Below, piece after piece: positions 42,466 through 52,650 of a stretch of 64,000 bases of DNA; within the stretch, counting starts at the first letter, position 1; each line of letters begins with the position of its first letter. A model generated the notes under the pieces. That model was not told the DNA's origin. It did no database searches and saw only the letters and a list, made by a program, of their open reading frames with translations. The DNA lies in NCBI RefSeq assembly GCF_042651965.1, contig NZ_JBHSDY010000001.1, positions 1 to 64,000 on the forward strand. Direction: 5' to 3'. Source of the stretch: Castellaniella hirudinis (GTDB lineage: Bacteria > Pseudomonadota > Gammaproteobacteria > Burkholderiales > Burkholderiaceae_B). Both the position numbers and the translations under genes were made by a program.

Positions 42466-43302
42466 ATGGGAAAGATCATCGCGGGCATCGGGACTTCGCA
42501 CGTCCCCTCGATCGGCGGCGCCTACGACCGGGGCGCCCAGGCCGAGCCGGACTGGAAACCCCTGTTCGACGCCTACGTCCCCGTGCGCGAGTGGCTGGCG
42601 GACCTGAAGCCGGACATCGCCATCATGGTCTACAACGACCACGGCGCCGATTTCTTCTTCAAGCAATATCCGACCTTCGCCGTGGGATGCGCCGACCAGT
42701 ACGCGATCGCCGACGAAGGCATGGGCATCCGTCCGCTGCCCCGCATCAAGGGGGACTTCGAGTTCTCGCGCCACCTGTGCGAATCCCTGGTCTACGACGA
42801 ATTCGATCTGACCCTGTGCCAGGAAATGGCCGTCGAGCACGGCTTCCTGGTGCCCATGCACCTGTGCTTCGATCCGGCGCCCGACTGGAACGTCGCGGCC
42901 GTGCCGCTGGCCGTCAACGTCCTGCTGCATCCTCTGCCCACCGCGATGCGCTGCTTCAAGCTGGGCCAGGCGATCCGCCGCGCCGTCGAGGCCGACCCCC
43001 GCGACCTGCGCGTCGTCATCCTGGGCACCGGCGGCATGTCGCACCAGTTGCAGGGCCGGCGCTTCGGCGCCATGAACCCCGCATTCGACCACGACTTCCT
43101 CGACCGCATCGAGCACGACCCGGAAAGCCTGGCCCGCATGACGCACCAGGAACTCATGGAGCGGGCGGGCGCGGAGGGCATCGAACTGATCATGTGGCTG
43201 GTGATGCGCGGCGCGATCTCCGGCGAGGCACGCCGCGTGCACCGGCACTACTACGGCCCCATGACCACGGGCATGGGCCTGATCACCTTCGAAGAACCTT
43301 GA
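42466..43302 (+). CDS. ligB: Protocatechuate 4,5-dioxygenase beta subunit
   Basis: This 278-residue catalytic subunit opens protocatechuate at the 4,5 bond to 4-carboxy-2-hydroxymuconate semialdehyde. Iron ligands by comparison with LigB are H12 (GTSHVPSIG), H59 (YNDHGADFF) and E240; the catalytic base is H193 in TGGMSHQLQG. Such enzymes often also accept gallate. Genes for the next steps (ligC, ligI, ligJ, ligK) are not in this window. Confidence 0.94.
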   Translation: MGKIIAGIGTSHVPSIGGAYDRGAQAEPDWKPLFDAYVPVREWLADLKPDIAIMVYNDHGADFFFKQYPTFAVGCADQYAIADEGMGIRPLPRIKGDFEFSRHLCESLVYDEFDLTLCQEMAVEHGFLVPMHLCFDPAPDWNVAAVPLAVNVLLHPLPTAMRCFKLGQAIRRAVEADPRDLRVVILGTGGMSHQLQGRRFGAMNPAFDHDFLDRIEHDPESLARMTHQELMERAGAEGIELIMWLVMRGAISGEARRVHRHYYGPMTTGMGLITFEEP

Positions 43303-43330
43303 ACCTCACTCATCGACAGGAGTCACCCAG

Positions 43331-44500
43331 ATGGAAACCCGCCGCACCCAGGTCGTCATCATCGGAGCCGGGCCCTCCGGCCTGCTGCTGGGGCAATTGC
43401 TGCACAAGCACGGCATCGACCACCTCATCCTCGAAGCCCGCAGTCCCGACTACGTCCTCGGCCGCATCCGGGCCGGCGTGCTGGAACAGCCCACGATCGC
43501 CGCACTGAACGAAGCGGGCGCAGGCGAACGCGCCGAACGCGAGGGCCTGCACATGCGCGGCTTCGATTTGCGCTGGGACGAGGAGCGCTGCCACATCGAC
43601 TTCGGCCTGATCGGCACGCACGCCACCGTCTACGGCCAGACGCGCATCACGCGCGACCTGATGGACGCGCGGGCCGCCACGGGGGGCATCACGCTCTACG
43701 AGGCCGCCGACGTCCGGCCGCACGACATCGAAAGCGATCATCCGTGGGTGACCTGCCGCCATGAAGGCAGGGATCTGCGCATCGATTGCGACTTCATCGC
43801 GGGCTGCGATGGCTTCCACGGCGTCTCGCGCCAGTCCATCCCGAAGGAGCACTTGCGCGAGCAGGGCCTGGCCTTTCCGTTCGGCTGGCTGGCCCTGCTC
43901 GCCGACGTTCCGCCGGTTTCGGAGGAAGTCGCCTGGATCAACGGCGCCGAGGGCTTCCTGATGTGCAGCCTGCGCTCGCGCACCCGCAGCCGCTACTACA
44001 TCCAGGTCCCGGCCGACGAGCACATCAGCCAATGGAACGCCGACCGGTTCTGGGACGCATACCGCAGCCGGCTGCCTTCGGATCTGGCCGAAAAGCTCAT
44101 CACGGGGCCTGCGCTGGAAATGAGCATCGCGCCGTTGCGCAGCTACGTGTGCTCGACGATGCGCCACGGCCGCCTGTTCCTGGTGGGCGATGCCGCGCAC
44201 GTCGTGCCGCCGACCGGCGCCAAGGGCCTGAACCTCGCCGTCGGGGACGCCAAGACCCTGGCCGACGGCCTGCGGCAGCACTACCAGGACCATGACGCCC
44301 ACGGCATCGACCAGTACTGCGAGCACGCGCTCAAGCGGATCTGGAAGGCGGTGCGTTTCTCCTGGTGGATGACCCATCTGACTCACCGCATCACGGACAA
44401 CCCGTTCGAACGCCAGATCCAGATCGCCGAACTCGAATACACCCGGGAATCCGTCGCCGCCCGGACCGCGATCGCTGAGAATTTCTGCGGCCTGGCCTGA
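43331..44500 (+). CDS. PobA-family flavoprotein hydroxylase with altered active site
   Basis: This 389-residue FAD monooxygenase is clearly homologous to 4-hydroxybenzoate 3-monooxygenase: GAGPSG at 12-17, CDGFHGVSRQSIP from 159, GDAAH at 286-290 and PPTGAKGLN after it. The carboxylate-binding residues are kept (S213, R215 and Y223 in MCSLRSRTRSRYY). The two tyrosines that deprotonate the phenol in the Pseudomonas enzyme, Y201 and Y385, align with W202 (AWINGAEGF) and F385 (AENFCGLA). It may therefore hydroxylate a different benzoate, feeding LigAB. It lies 29 bp after ligB. Confidence 0.88.
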   Translation: METRRTQVVIIGAGPSGLLLGQLLHKHGIDHLILEARSPDYVLGRIRAGVLEQPTIAALNEAGAGERAEREGLHMRGFDLRWDEERCHIDFGLIGTHATVYGQTRITRDLMDARAATGGITLYEAADVRPHDIESDHPWVTCRHEGRDLRIDCDFIAGCDGFHGVSRQSIPKEHLREQGLAFPFGWLALLADVPPVSEEVAWINGAEGFLMCSLRSRTRSRYYIQVPADEHISQWNADRFWDAYRSRLPSDLAEKLITGPALEMSIAPLRSYVCSTMRHGRLFLVGDAAHVVPPTGAKGLNLAVGDAKTLADGLRQHYQDHDAHGIDQYCEHALKRIWKAVRFSWWMTHLTHRITDNPFERQIQIAELEYTRESVAARTAIAENFCGLA

Positions 44501-44550
44501 CGGAGAAAAAACGAGAGACCGGATCCACCCCATCCCAACCGGAGGAAGAC

Positions 44551-45708
44551 ATGACACTCACGAAAAGACTGGCCGCGCTCGCCCTTGCCACGGCGGCCAC
44601 CGGCGCCCAGGCCGCCGACGATCTGAAGATCGGCCTGGTGCTGCCGCTGTCCGGGCCCTTCGCGGCCCACGGACAGCAGATCGAGAACAGCGTGCGCCTG
44701 TACATGAAGGAGCACGGCGACACCGTTGCGGGCCGCAAGATCCGGCTCATCGTCAAGGACGACACCGGCATCGCCCCGGCCATCAGCAAGCGCCAGGCCC
44801 AGACCCTGCTGATCCAGGACAGGGTGGATATCCTGGCCGGATTCGGCATGACGCCCTCGGCCTTTTCCGTGGCGCCGCTGGCCACCGAGACCCGGACGCC
44901 CATGATCGTCATGAACGCGGCGACCTCGTCCATCACCACCAAATCCGACTACGTCGTCCGGACCTCGTTCACCCTGCCCCAGGTCACGACGCCGATCGCC
45001 GCCTGGGCCCTGAAGAACGGCATCAAGACGGTCTACACCATCGTCTCCGACTACGGCCCCGGACACGATGCCGAAGGGCAGTTCATCAGGGCCTTCGAGG
45101 CAGGCGGCGGGAAGATCGCCGGTTCGACACGCACGCCGGTGAGCACCCCGGACTTCGCGCCTTTTCTCCAGAAGGCCAAGGATGTCCGGCCGGACGCCGT
45201 GTTCCTGATGCTGCCTGCCGGCGAACAGGGCGTGGCCTTTGCCAAGGGCTTCAAAGAACGCGGCCTGGACAAGGCGGGCATCCGCCTGATCGCCACCGGC
45301 GACATCACCGACGAGGGGGTGCTGGACGCCATGGGCGACGCCGCCGTGGGGATGATCACCTCCTTCCACTATTCGCAGGCCCACGATTCGCAGGAAAACA
45401 AGGCGTTCGTCCAGGCCTATACGCAGGCCTATCCCGGCGAACGCCCCAACTTCTGGTCGGCGGGCGGCTACGACGGCATGCACCTGATCTACGAGACGCT
45501 GAAAAAGACCGGCGGCCGCACCGGCGACGCCTTCATGGCCGCGGCCCGCGGCATGCACTGGGAGAGTCCGCGCGGTCCGGTGTCCATCGATCCGGTCACG
45601 CGCGATATCGTGCAGAACGTCTACATCCGCAAGGTCGAACGCGTTGACGGCGTGCTGCAGAACGTCGAGTTCGACACGGTTCCCGACGTCAAGGATCCCG
45701 GCAAATAA
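44551..45708 (+). CDS. Branched-chain amino acid-type ABC substrate-binding protein
   Basis: This 385-residue periplasmic binding protein of the LivJ/HAAT class has a signal peptide of 21 residues (ending GAQA). IGLVLPLSGPFAAHGQQIENSV is the usual opening of the fold, and a second lobe contains YTIVSDYGPGHDAEGQF. Its place in the aromatic operon suggests it binds an aromatic acid, as such proteins do in Rhodopseudomonas and relatives. No permease or ATPase is encoded beside it, so it must work with components from elsewhere. Confidence 0.88.
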   Translation: MTLTKRLAALALATAATGAQAADDLKIGLVLPLSGPFAAHGQQIENSVRLYMKEHGDTVAGRKIRLIVKDDTGIAPAISKRQAQTLLIQDRVDILAGFGMTPSAFSVAPLATETRTPMIVMNAATSSITTKSDYVVRTSFTLPQVTTPIAAWALKNGIKTVYTIVSDYGPGHDAEGQFIRAFEAGGGKIAGSTRTPVSTPDFAPFLQKAKDVRPDAVFLMLPAGEQGVAFAKGFKERGLDKAGIRLIATGDITDEGVLDAMGDAAVGMITSFHYSQAHDSQENKAFVQAYTQAYPGERPNFWSAGGYDGMHLIYETLKKTGGRTGDAFMAAARGMHWESPRGPVSIDPVTRDIVQNVYIRKVERVDGVLQNVEFDTVPDVKDPGK

Positions 45709-45766
45709 GCCCGGCGCCGGCATGCCCGGGCGTGCGCCACCACGCGCCCGGCCCTACACTGCACAC

Positions 45767-46519
45767 ATGGCCCCGCCGCTTCGCGACATCGCTCTCTTGG
45801 TGCAGGTACGTTCCCGCCACGGGCGGCCGGCGCACGCGCTGGCCGCGCTCCTGCTGGCCCTGTGCTGCGCGGGACCGGCACACGCCGCGCACATTCTGGT
45901 GGACGCAGGCCACGGACCGGAACGGCCGGGGGCGATCGGCGCCAGCGGCCGCGCAGAGTATCTGTACAACCGCGATCTGGCCGCCGCCCTCGTCCGCGTG
46001 CTCGCGGCGCTGGGCCATCGGACCACCCGGGTCGAAGGCATCGCCACGGACATCCCGCCCGCCCGACGTCCGGCAGGCGCACCTGCCGCCGATCTGCTGG
46101 TCTCGATCCATCACGATGCGGCGCAGGCGCGGTATCTGCAAGCGGGCAGGCAGGCGGAATTCGCGGGGTATTCGATTTTCATCTCGATGCAGAATCCCCA
46201 TCCGGCTCGCAGCCTGCGATGTGCTCAAGAGATGGGTTCACAACTGCGGGCAGTTGGGGAACGGCCGTCCGAATACCACGCCGAACGGGTCGAGGGTGAA
46301 AACCGGCCCTTTCTCGACCGCCGATTGGGAGTACACCGCTACGACGGCCTGGCGGCGCTGCGGCACGCGCCCATGCCGGCCGTGCTGATCGAGGCGGGCG
46401 TCATCATCAATCCTGCGGAAGAAGCCCGGCTGAGGAGGCCGGAGACGATCAAGCGGCTGGCGGGGGCGATTGCGCGGGGGGTGAGCGCTTGTTTGAAGGG
46501 TCCTCGTGGCGGGGATTGA
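45767..46519 (+). CDS. N-acetylmuramoyl-L-alanine amidase (Amidase_3)
   Basis: This 250-residue exported zinc amidase splits septal peptidoglycan. The signal peptide ends near residue 40 (GPAHA). Zinc and catalytic residues visible are H49 in DAGHGPE, E64 in AEYLYNRDLA, H115 in SIHHDA and E209 in LIEAGVIINPAEE. The AMIN domain of AmiC is absent, so this is the catalytic domain alone. The ATG at 45767 is chosen because it gives a signal peptide. It lies just after the aromatic operon and is probably unrelated to it. Confidence 0.88.
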   Translation: MAPPLRDIALLVQVRSRHGRPAHALAALLLALCCAGPAHAAHILVDAGHGPERPGAIGASGRAEYLYNRDLAAALVRVLAALGHRTTRVEGIATDIPPARRPAGAPAADLLVSIHHDAAQARYLQAGRQAEFAGYSIFISMQNPHPARSLRCAQEMGSQLRAVGERPSEYHAERVEGENRPFLDRRLGVHRYDGLAALRHAPMPAVLIEAGVIINPAEEARLRRPETIKRLAGAIARGVSACLKGPRGGD

Positions 46520-46543
46520 CCCGCTACGCGAGATCGAAACCGA

Positions 46544-47716
46544 TCAGTTCGGCTTCGTCGCCGCTTCCGGGTAAAGTTCCGGGAACAAGAACTGCAGGCT
46601 GTCGAGCGGCATGCCCCAGCGCACCGGTCCAGCGGCTGAATCGCTCACGATCAGACCGTCCTTCAGCAATCTTGAGATCAAAGACCGGGCCGTGCGCTCG
46701 CCCAGGTTCGTCATTTGGGTAAATTCCTTGCGCAGGAGAGGCCCGGCAGCGAACAAATGGTAGAGCGGCAGGATGGCCTCCATGCGCACGGCCTTATCCT
46801 GCGCGTGACGGAACGTGATGAGCGCTTCGATGCGTTGCCGCATCCCATCCAGCTCAAGCATACGGCCCATGAACTTCACTTGGTCCTCGCAGACACCGAG
46901 AAAGAACTCGATCCACTCGTTGAGGCCTGCAGTCGTCAGGTTGCCCCTACCGTCCAAGTCTCCGCGACGCGGCGCATCTGCATTGTGCAATCGGGCGTAA
47001 TAGTCCACCGTCGTGCGAGCCAAGCCCCTGCTTGGGGACCATAGGCCGTCAGACAACTGCCAAAGAGCGCAGTGGCTCTGCAGCCTGGCAGCGCGGCCAT
47101 TGCCGTCCAGGAAGGGATGCACCCATGTCGCACGGTGGTGCATGCACGCGACCTGGATGAGGTGCTGGTCCCAGGAGCGTCGTCGGTCGTAGACCTCATC
47201 CATGCGTTCCATAAAGCGGGGCAAGGATGCCGCGGTAGGCGGGATGTGCAGACCGACCTCGACGTCCTCGTCCCGAATCTTCCCTGGGTTGACGATGCGA
47301 CCATCGTCCGTCGTCCGGTCCTCTGCCGCGAGCCGGGCGTAAAGGGCGTCGTGGGCCTTGGTCATGAACGCCGCTGTCATCGGAGACTCGCCCTCGGCAA
47401 CCAGGCGCTCTAGCTCGATTTCCGCCTCGATGTGCGCCAGCGCGACCCGCTGTAGCCGCGCCACGTCGGGCTTGTCGGAAAACTGCTGATGCAGCGCGGC
47501 ATCGATGTGGAGGGGATGGGTGCTCTGTCCCTCGATGCGGTTCGAATAGTACGAGTTCATGGAACGCACCTGTTCGCGGATCGTTTCACGCGAAGAAGCG
47601 TGAGCCATACCGGTCAAGCGGATTGCTTCGCGCGCAATCTCGGCCGCCTTGTCGGTCATGGCAGGAGGAATGCTCGCAGGAACCAGGGGTTCGAACTGAT
47701 GCGGGGAATCGTACAT
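46544..47716 (-). CDS. fic: Fic-domain adenylyltransferase, class II
   Basis: This 390-residue Fic protein carries the catalytic motif HPFLDGNGRAAR (H200-R211), intact for AMP transfer to a hydroxyl side chain. An N-terminal inhibitory helix holds the [ST]-x3-E-[GN] motif as SNRIEG (S58, E62), so the enzyme is self-inhibited (class II). A winged helix lies at the C-terminus (RKEFTQMTNLGERTARSLISRLL). Its upstream DNA is much more AT-rich than the surroundings and has three copies of a 12-bp unit, suggesting transfer. No antitoxin partner is needed for this class and none is seen. Confidence 0.92.
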   Translation of the reverse strand: MYDSPHQFEPLVPASIPPAMTDKAAEIAREAIRLTGMAHASSRETIREQVRSMNSYYSNRIEGQSTHPLHIDAALHQQFSDKPDVARLQRVALAHIEAEIELERLVAEGESPMTAAFMTKAHDALYARLAAEDRTTDDGRIVNPGKIRDEDVEVGLHIPPTAASLPRFMERMDEVYDRRRSWDQHLIQVACMHHRATWVHPFLDGNGRAARLQSHCALWQLSDGLWSPSRGLARTTVDYYARLHNADAPRRGDLDGRGNLTTAGLNEWIEFFLGVCEDQVKFMGRMLELDGMRQRIEALITFRHAQDKAVRMEAILPLYHLFAAGPLLRKEFTQMTNLGERTARSLISRLLKDGLIVSDSAAGPVRWGMPLDSLQFLFPELYPEAATKPN

Positions 47717-47722
47717 ATTTTT

Positions 47723-47825
47723 GCCGCCTTTTTTGCCGCCTTTTTTATCAATTTAGTACATTGATAATTAAAGGAATTATAAGCAATAAAGACCATCAAA
47801 AAAATAAAATTTTGCCGCCTTTTTT
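47723..47825. repeat. Three copies of GCCGCCTTTTTT upstream of fic
   Basis: The 12-mer GCCGCCTTTTTT occurs in tandem at 47723-47734 and 47735-47746 and again at 47814-47825. On the fic coding strand this reads AAAAAAGGCGGC directly before the ATG. The 67 bp between the second and third copies are strongly AT-rich. The remainder of the 360-bp gap to groES holds the groE control region and no gene. Confidence 0.7.
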
Positions 47826-47973
47826 ACCAGTCTTCTAGCCGGTCTTTATGCCAGTGACGTGACCGACTGTTCCCGACGCGGGCAATCTCCATGGGAACCT
47901 GCCCTGAAACAGGCCACACCCGGCTCCTCAGCAGCGTTTACTCCCCCACATGTAACAACTCCCCACCCACCCC

Positions 47974-48001
47974 TTGAAACCCCGGGAATCGTCCTTATAA
48001 T
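47974..48001 (+). promoter_or_regulatory. groESL promoter
   Basis: TTGAAA (47974-47979) and TATAAT (47996-48001) are 16 bp apart. The -35 also sits in CCCTTGAAA, which resembles a sigma-32 -35 element, so heat-shock sigma factor may also use it, although the -10 is not a good sigma-32 match. Confidence 0.75.
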
Positions 48002-48027
48002 TAGCACTCGATGGGGTGGAGTGCTAA
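48001..48027 (+). promoter_or_regulatory. CIRCE operator (HrcA binding site)
   Basis: TTAGCACTC (48001-48009), a 9-bp spacer and GAGTGCTAA (48019-48027) match the CIRCE consensus exactly. It overlaps the -10 and the transcription start, so HrcA would repress groESL and release it under heat stress. Confidence 0.95.
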
Positions 48028-48076
48028 CAATGCCCTGCCCCCGCACCCTCAATTTCTTATGTACAGGAGTTCCTCC

Positions 48077-48364
48077 ATGGCACTGCGTCCTTTGCACGAT
48101 CGCGTGATCGTCAAGCGTCTGGACAACGAGCGCACCACCGCCTCGGGTATCGTCATCCCTGACAGCGCGGCTGAAAAGCCCGATCAGGGCGAAGTCCTGG
48201 CCGTCGGCCCGGGCAAGAAGACCGAGGACGGCAAAGTGATCCCGGTCGACCTGAAGGTCGGTGACAAGGTTCTGTTCGGCAAGTACGCCGGCCAGTCCGT
48301 CAAGGTCGATGGCGAGGAAGTGCTCGTCATCCGCGAGGAAGAAGTCCTCGCCGTGATCCTGTAA
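48077..48364 (+). CDS. groES: Co-chaperonin GroES
   Basis: This 95-residue protein forms the heptameric lid of the GroEL cage. Typical segments are MALRPLHDRVIVKRLD at the start, the mobile loop ERTTASGIVIPDSAAEKPD, and EVLVIREEEVLAVI at the end. AGGAG lies upstream of the ATG at 48077. It is followed by groEL 34 bp later, under the CIRCE-controlled promoter. Confidence 0.98.
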   Translation: MALRPLHDRVIVKRLDNERTTASGIVIPDSAAEKPDQGEVLAVGPGKKTEDGKVIPVDLKVGDKVLFGKYAGQSVKVDGEEVLVIREEEVLAVIL

Positions 48365-48398
48365 GCCACCTCACTGTTCAATCCCAAGGAATTTCAAC

Positions 48399-50045
<1,647 letters not shown>

Positions 50046-50103
50046 GCCCCTGCCCTTCCCGGTCCGGCGCCGCGTGCGCCGGCCGGAACCCGGCTCAGCA
50101 TTG

Positions 50104-50141
50104 AAAAATCCCCGTCACCTCACCGTGACGGGGATTTTTTT
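50104..50141. terminator. Bidirectional terminator between groEL and ackA
   Basis: AAAAATCCCCGTCAC pairs with GTGACGGGGATTTTT and a run of seven T follows on the plus strand. The A-run on the other side makes it work for ackA as well, which converges on it. Confidence 0.92.
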
Positions 50142-50185
50142 GCACGCTACGCAGCCGGGCGCGCCGCAAAGGCCGCCCGGATCGA

Positions 50186-51394
50186 TCAGGCGACGACCGA
50201 CAGCAGCGCCGCCGCCTCGCGGGCCGCGACCCGGCCTTCGTCGGTGGGGATGACCCAGATTTCCACGGCGCTATCGGGCGCATGGATGGCATGGGCGGCT
50301 TTGCCGTCGGCCTCGCGATTGCGCTGCCAATCCATGCGGATGCCCAGCCAGGCCAGGCGCACGCACACTTGTTCGCGCAGCACGACGTCGTTTTCGCCGA
50401 TGCCGCCGCTGAACGCCAGCACGTCCAGTCCGCCCAGGCAGGCGAGCATCCCGCCGGTCTCGCGCACCACGCGATGGGTGAACAGATCGATGGCGCGGCG
50501 CGCGTCCGCGCTGCGTTCGCCGCCCTGGGCGACTTCCTCGCGCAGCCTGCGCATGTCGGCCGAAAAGCCCGACACGCCGAGCAGCCCGCTTTGCTTGTAC
50601 AGCAGCTTTTCGAGCTGCGCGTGCGCCCAGCCTTGCTCCAGCAGATACAGCAGCAGTCCTGCGTCCAGCGAACCGCTGCGCGTCCCCATCACCAGGCCGT
50701 CGAGCGCCGAGAAGCCCATGGTCGTGGACATGCTGACGCCGTCGCGGCAGGCGCACAGGCTGGCGCCGTTGCCCAGGTGGGCCATGACCACACGGCCATT
50801 GGCGCGCAGCGTCTGCCGTTGCAGGACGGACATGATGTACTGGTATGACAGGCCGTGAAAGCCGTAGCGGCGCACGCCCGCATCGCGCAGCTCACGCGGC
50901 AGCGCAAACGCATAGTCCACCTCGGGCATGCCGGCATGGAAGGCCGTGTCAAAGCAGGCGATCTGCGGCACATCGGGAAACGCGGCGCTGAACTGGCGGA
51001 TGCCTTCGAGGTTGTGCGGCTGGTGCAGCGGCGCCAGCGAATTGAAACGCGACAGGCGCTGCAGCACCTCGTCGGTCACCCGCACGCTTTCGGTATAGAC
51101 GCCGCCGCCGTGCACCACCCGGTGGGCCACGGCCGTGATGCCGACGCTTTCCAGCGATTGCACCAGGGCGCGCAGGCGCCTGAGCGCGGCGACGAACACG
51201 GCGCCGTCCTCGGGGACCGCCAGGGTTTCCTGGCGTTTTTCCCCCTGGTATTTCCAGTCCATACGGGGGCTGCCGCCCGGTTCCAGGCCCTGGACGCACC
51301 CAGACAGCGCGTGCGGCTGCACCCGGCCGCCTTCGAGCGGATGCAGCGAAAACTTCAACGAGGAGGAGCCGGCGTTGACGGCAAGTATGGCCAT
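50186..51394 (-). CDS. ackA: Acetate kinase
   Basis: This 402-residue sugar-kinase-fold enzyme interconverts acetyl phosphate plus ADP with acetate plus ATP. Visible motifs are NAGSSSLKFSL near residue 7, HRVVHGG near 91, SLAPLHQPHNL, YGFHGLSYQYI, HLGNGASLCA and FSGGIGEND. AAAGGA precedes the ATG. It is downstream of the phosphotransacetylase gene (48-bp gap) and forms the pta-ackA pathway with it. Confidence 0.95.
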   Translation of the reverse strand: MAILAVNAGSSSLKFSLHPLEGGRVQPHALSGCVQGLEPGGSPRMDWKYQGEKRQETLAVPEDGAVFVAALRRLRALVQSLESVGITAVAHRVVHGGGVYTESVRVTDEVLQRLSRFNSLAPLHQPHNLEGIRQFSAAFPDVPQIACFDTAFHAGMPEVDYAFALPRELRDAGVRRYGFHGLSYQYIMSVLQRQTLRANGRVVMAHLGNGASLCACRDGVSMSTTMGFSALDGLVMGTRSGSLDAGLLLYLLEQGWAHAQLEKLLYKQSGLLGVSGFSADMRRLREEVAQGGERSADARRAIDLFTHRVVRETGGMLACLGGLDVLAFSGGIGENDVVLREQVCVRLAWLGIRMDWQRNREADGKAAHAIHAPDSAVEIWVIPTDEGRVAAREAAALLSVVA

Positions 51395-51442
51395 GAAGCG
51401 ATCCTTTCTATGTCACTTTCCAGTGTCGATCAGGGCTGCCGC

Positions 51443-52432
51443 TCAGCCCTGTTTCCAGGCATCGGCAGCCTGCTGCCGACGCTGATCGTGCGCAACCAGC
51501 ACGGCCAGCACGGCGGACGCCACGCGAGCCCTCGGGCCATCGGCCCGGCTGGTCAGGGCGATCGGCACGCGCGCGCCCAACACCAGGCCCGAGCCGCTGG
51601 CGCCTGCCAGGTACTCAAGCTGCTTGGCCACCATATTGCCGCTTTCCAGATCGGGTACCGCCAGGATGTCGGCCTGGCCCGCGACCTCGGACACGATGCC
51701 TTTGATCGCCACGGCTTCCTGCGAGATGGCATTATCGAAAGCCAGCGGCCCGTCGAGCAAACCGCCGGTGATCTGGCCGCGATCGGCCATCTTGCACAGC
51801 GCGGCGGCATCGAGGGTCGACGGAAGGCTGGGCGTCACCGTCTCCACGGCCGACAAAATCGCCACCTTGGGCTGGTCCGTGCCCATGATCCGCGCGAAGT
51901 CGATGGCGTTCTGGATGATGTCCGCCTTGTCCAGCAGCGTCGGCGCGATATTGATGGCGGCGTCGGTGATCAGCAGGGGCTTGGGGTACAGCGGCACGTC
52001 GAAACGGAAGATGTGCGACAGCCGACGGCCCGTGCGCAGCGCTTTTTGGGCCAGCACGGCCTTGAGCAGTTCGTCCGTGTGCAAGCTGCCCTTCATCAGG
52101 ATTTCGACCTCGCGGCGCGCGGCCATGTCCGCGGCCAGCTCGGCGGCGGCGTGGCTGTGCTCCACGGACAGGATCTCGACGCCTTCCAGGCGGATGCCGG
52201 CCTCTTCGGCCACGCGGCGGATGCGGCCCTCGGGGCCGATCAGCACGGGCCGGATCAGGCCGTGCGCAGCGGCGTCCATGGCGCCGGTCAGCGAGCCCGC
52301 GTCGCAAGGATGGGCCACCGCACAGCGCAGGGCTTCCAGCCCTGCCGCGCGCGCCAGCAGCTCCTTGAGGCGTGCCTCGGGGTCAAAGTGCGGGATACGC
52401 GGCGTATTCATATCGGGGGTTGGGGTGTTCAT
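51443..52432 (-). CDS. pta: Phosphate acetyl/butyryltransferase, short form
   Basis: This 329-residue enzyme transfers acyl groups between CoA and phosphate. It lacks the N-terminal regulatory domains of the long Pta and resembles bacterial short Pta/Ptb proteins. Segments typical of the family include LITDAAINIAPTLLDKADIIQNAIDFAR and GGLLDGPLAFDNAIS. Adjacent ackA suggests acetyl-CoA is the main substrate, but butyryl-CoA cannot be ruled out. ATG at 52432 or 52411 is possible; neither has a clear ribosome-binding site. Confidence 0.88.
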   Translation of the reverse strand: MNTPTPDMNTPRIPHFDPEARLKELLARAAGLEALRCAVAHPCDAGSLTGAMDAAAHGLIRPVLIGPEGRIRRVAEEAGIRLEGVEILSVEHSHAAAELAADMAARREVEILMKGSLHTDELLKAVLAQKALRTGRRLSHIFRFDVPLYPKPLLITDAAINIAPTLLDKADIIQNAIDFARIMGTDQPKVAILSAVETVTPSLPSTLDAAALCKMADRGQITGGLLDGPLAFDNAISQEAVAIKGIVSEVAGQADILAVPDLESGNMVAKQLEYLAGASGSGLVLGARVPIALTSRADGPRARVASAVLAVLVAHDQRRQQAADAWKQG

Positions 52433-52489
52433 GGCAGGGTTTCGACAGATCCGGGGCTGACATTGTGCTGGCGCCGCGCATGGGCGAAT

Positions 52490-52503
52490 TTGATACGAAT
52501 CAA
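52490..52503. promoter_or_regulatory. Small palindrome between pta and hbd
   Basis: TTGAT-ACGA-ATCAA forms a perfect 5-4-5 inverted repeat in the 218-bp region between divergent pta and hbd. It could be a regulator site for either gene; no regulator gene is adjacent. Confidence 0.3.
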
Positions 52504-52650
52504 CATTACTACGGGCAGGGTCTTACCCGTTCAAAGACGACACACTATAAATCCAGCGCAAAACGACCGCTTCCGCCGGTGCCGCCAGAAATCTGACCTA
52601 CTATACGAACCGAGCGCCTCCCGGCGACATCTTTCCAAGGAACGATCGAC

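Noticed and set aside
46544..47716. Fic as a toxin-antitoxin pair needing a separate antitoxin
   Set aside because: The inhibitory S-x3-E-G motif is within the protein itself (class II), and no small antitoxin gene lies beside it.
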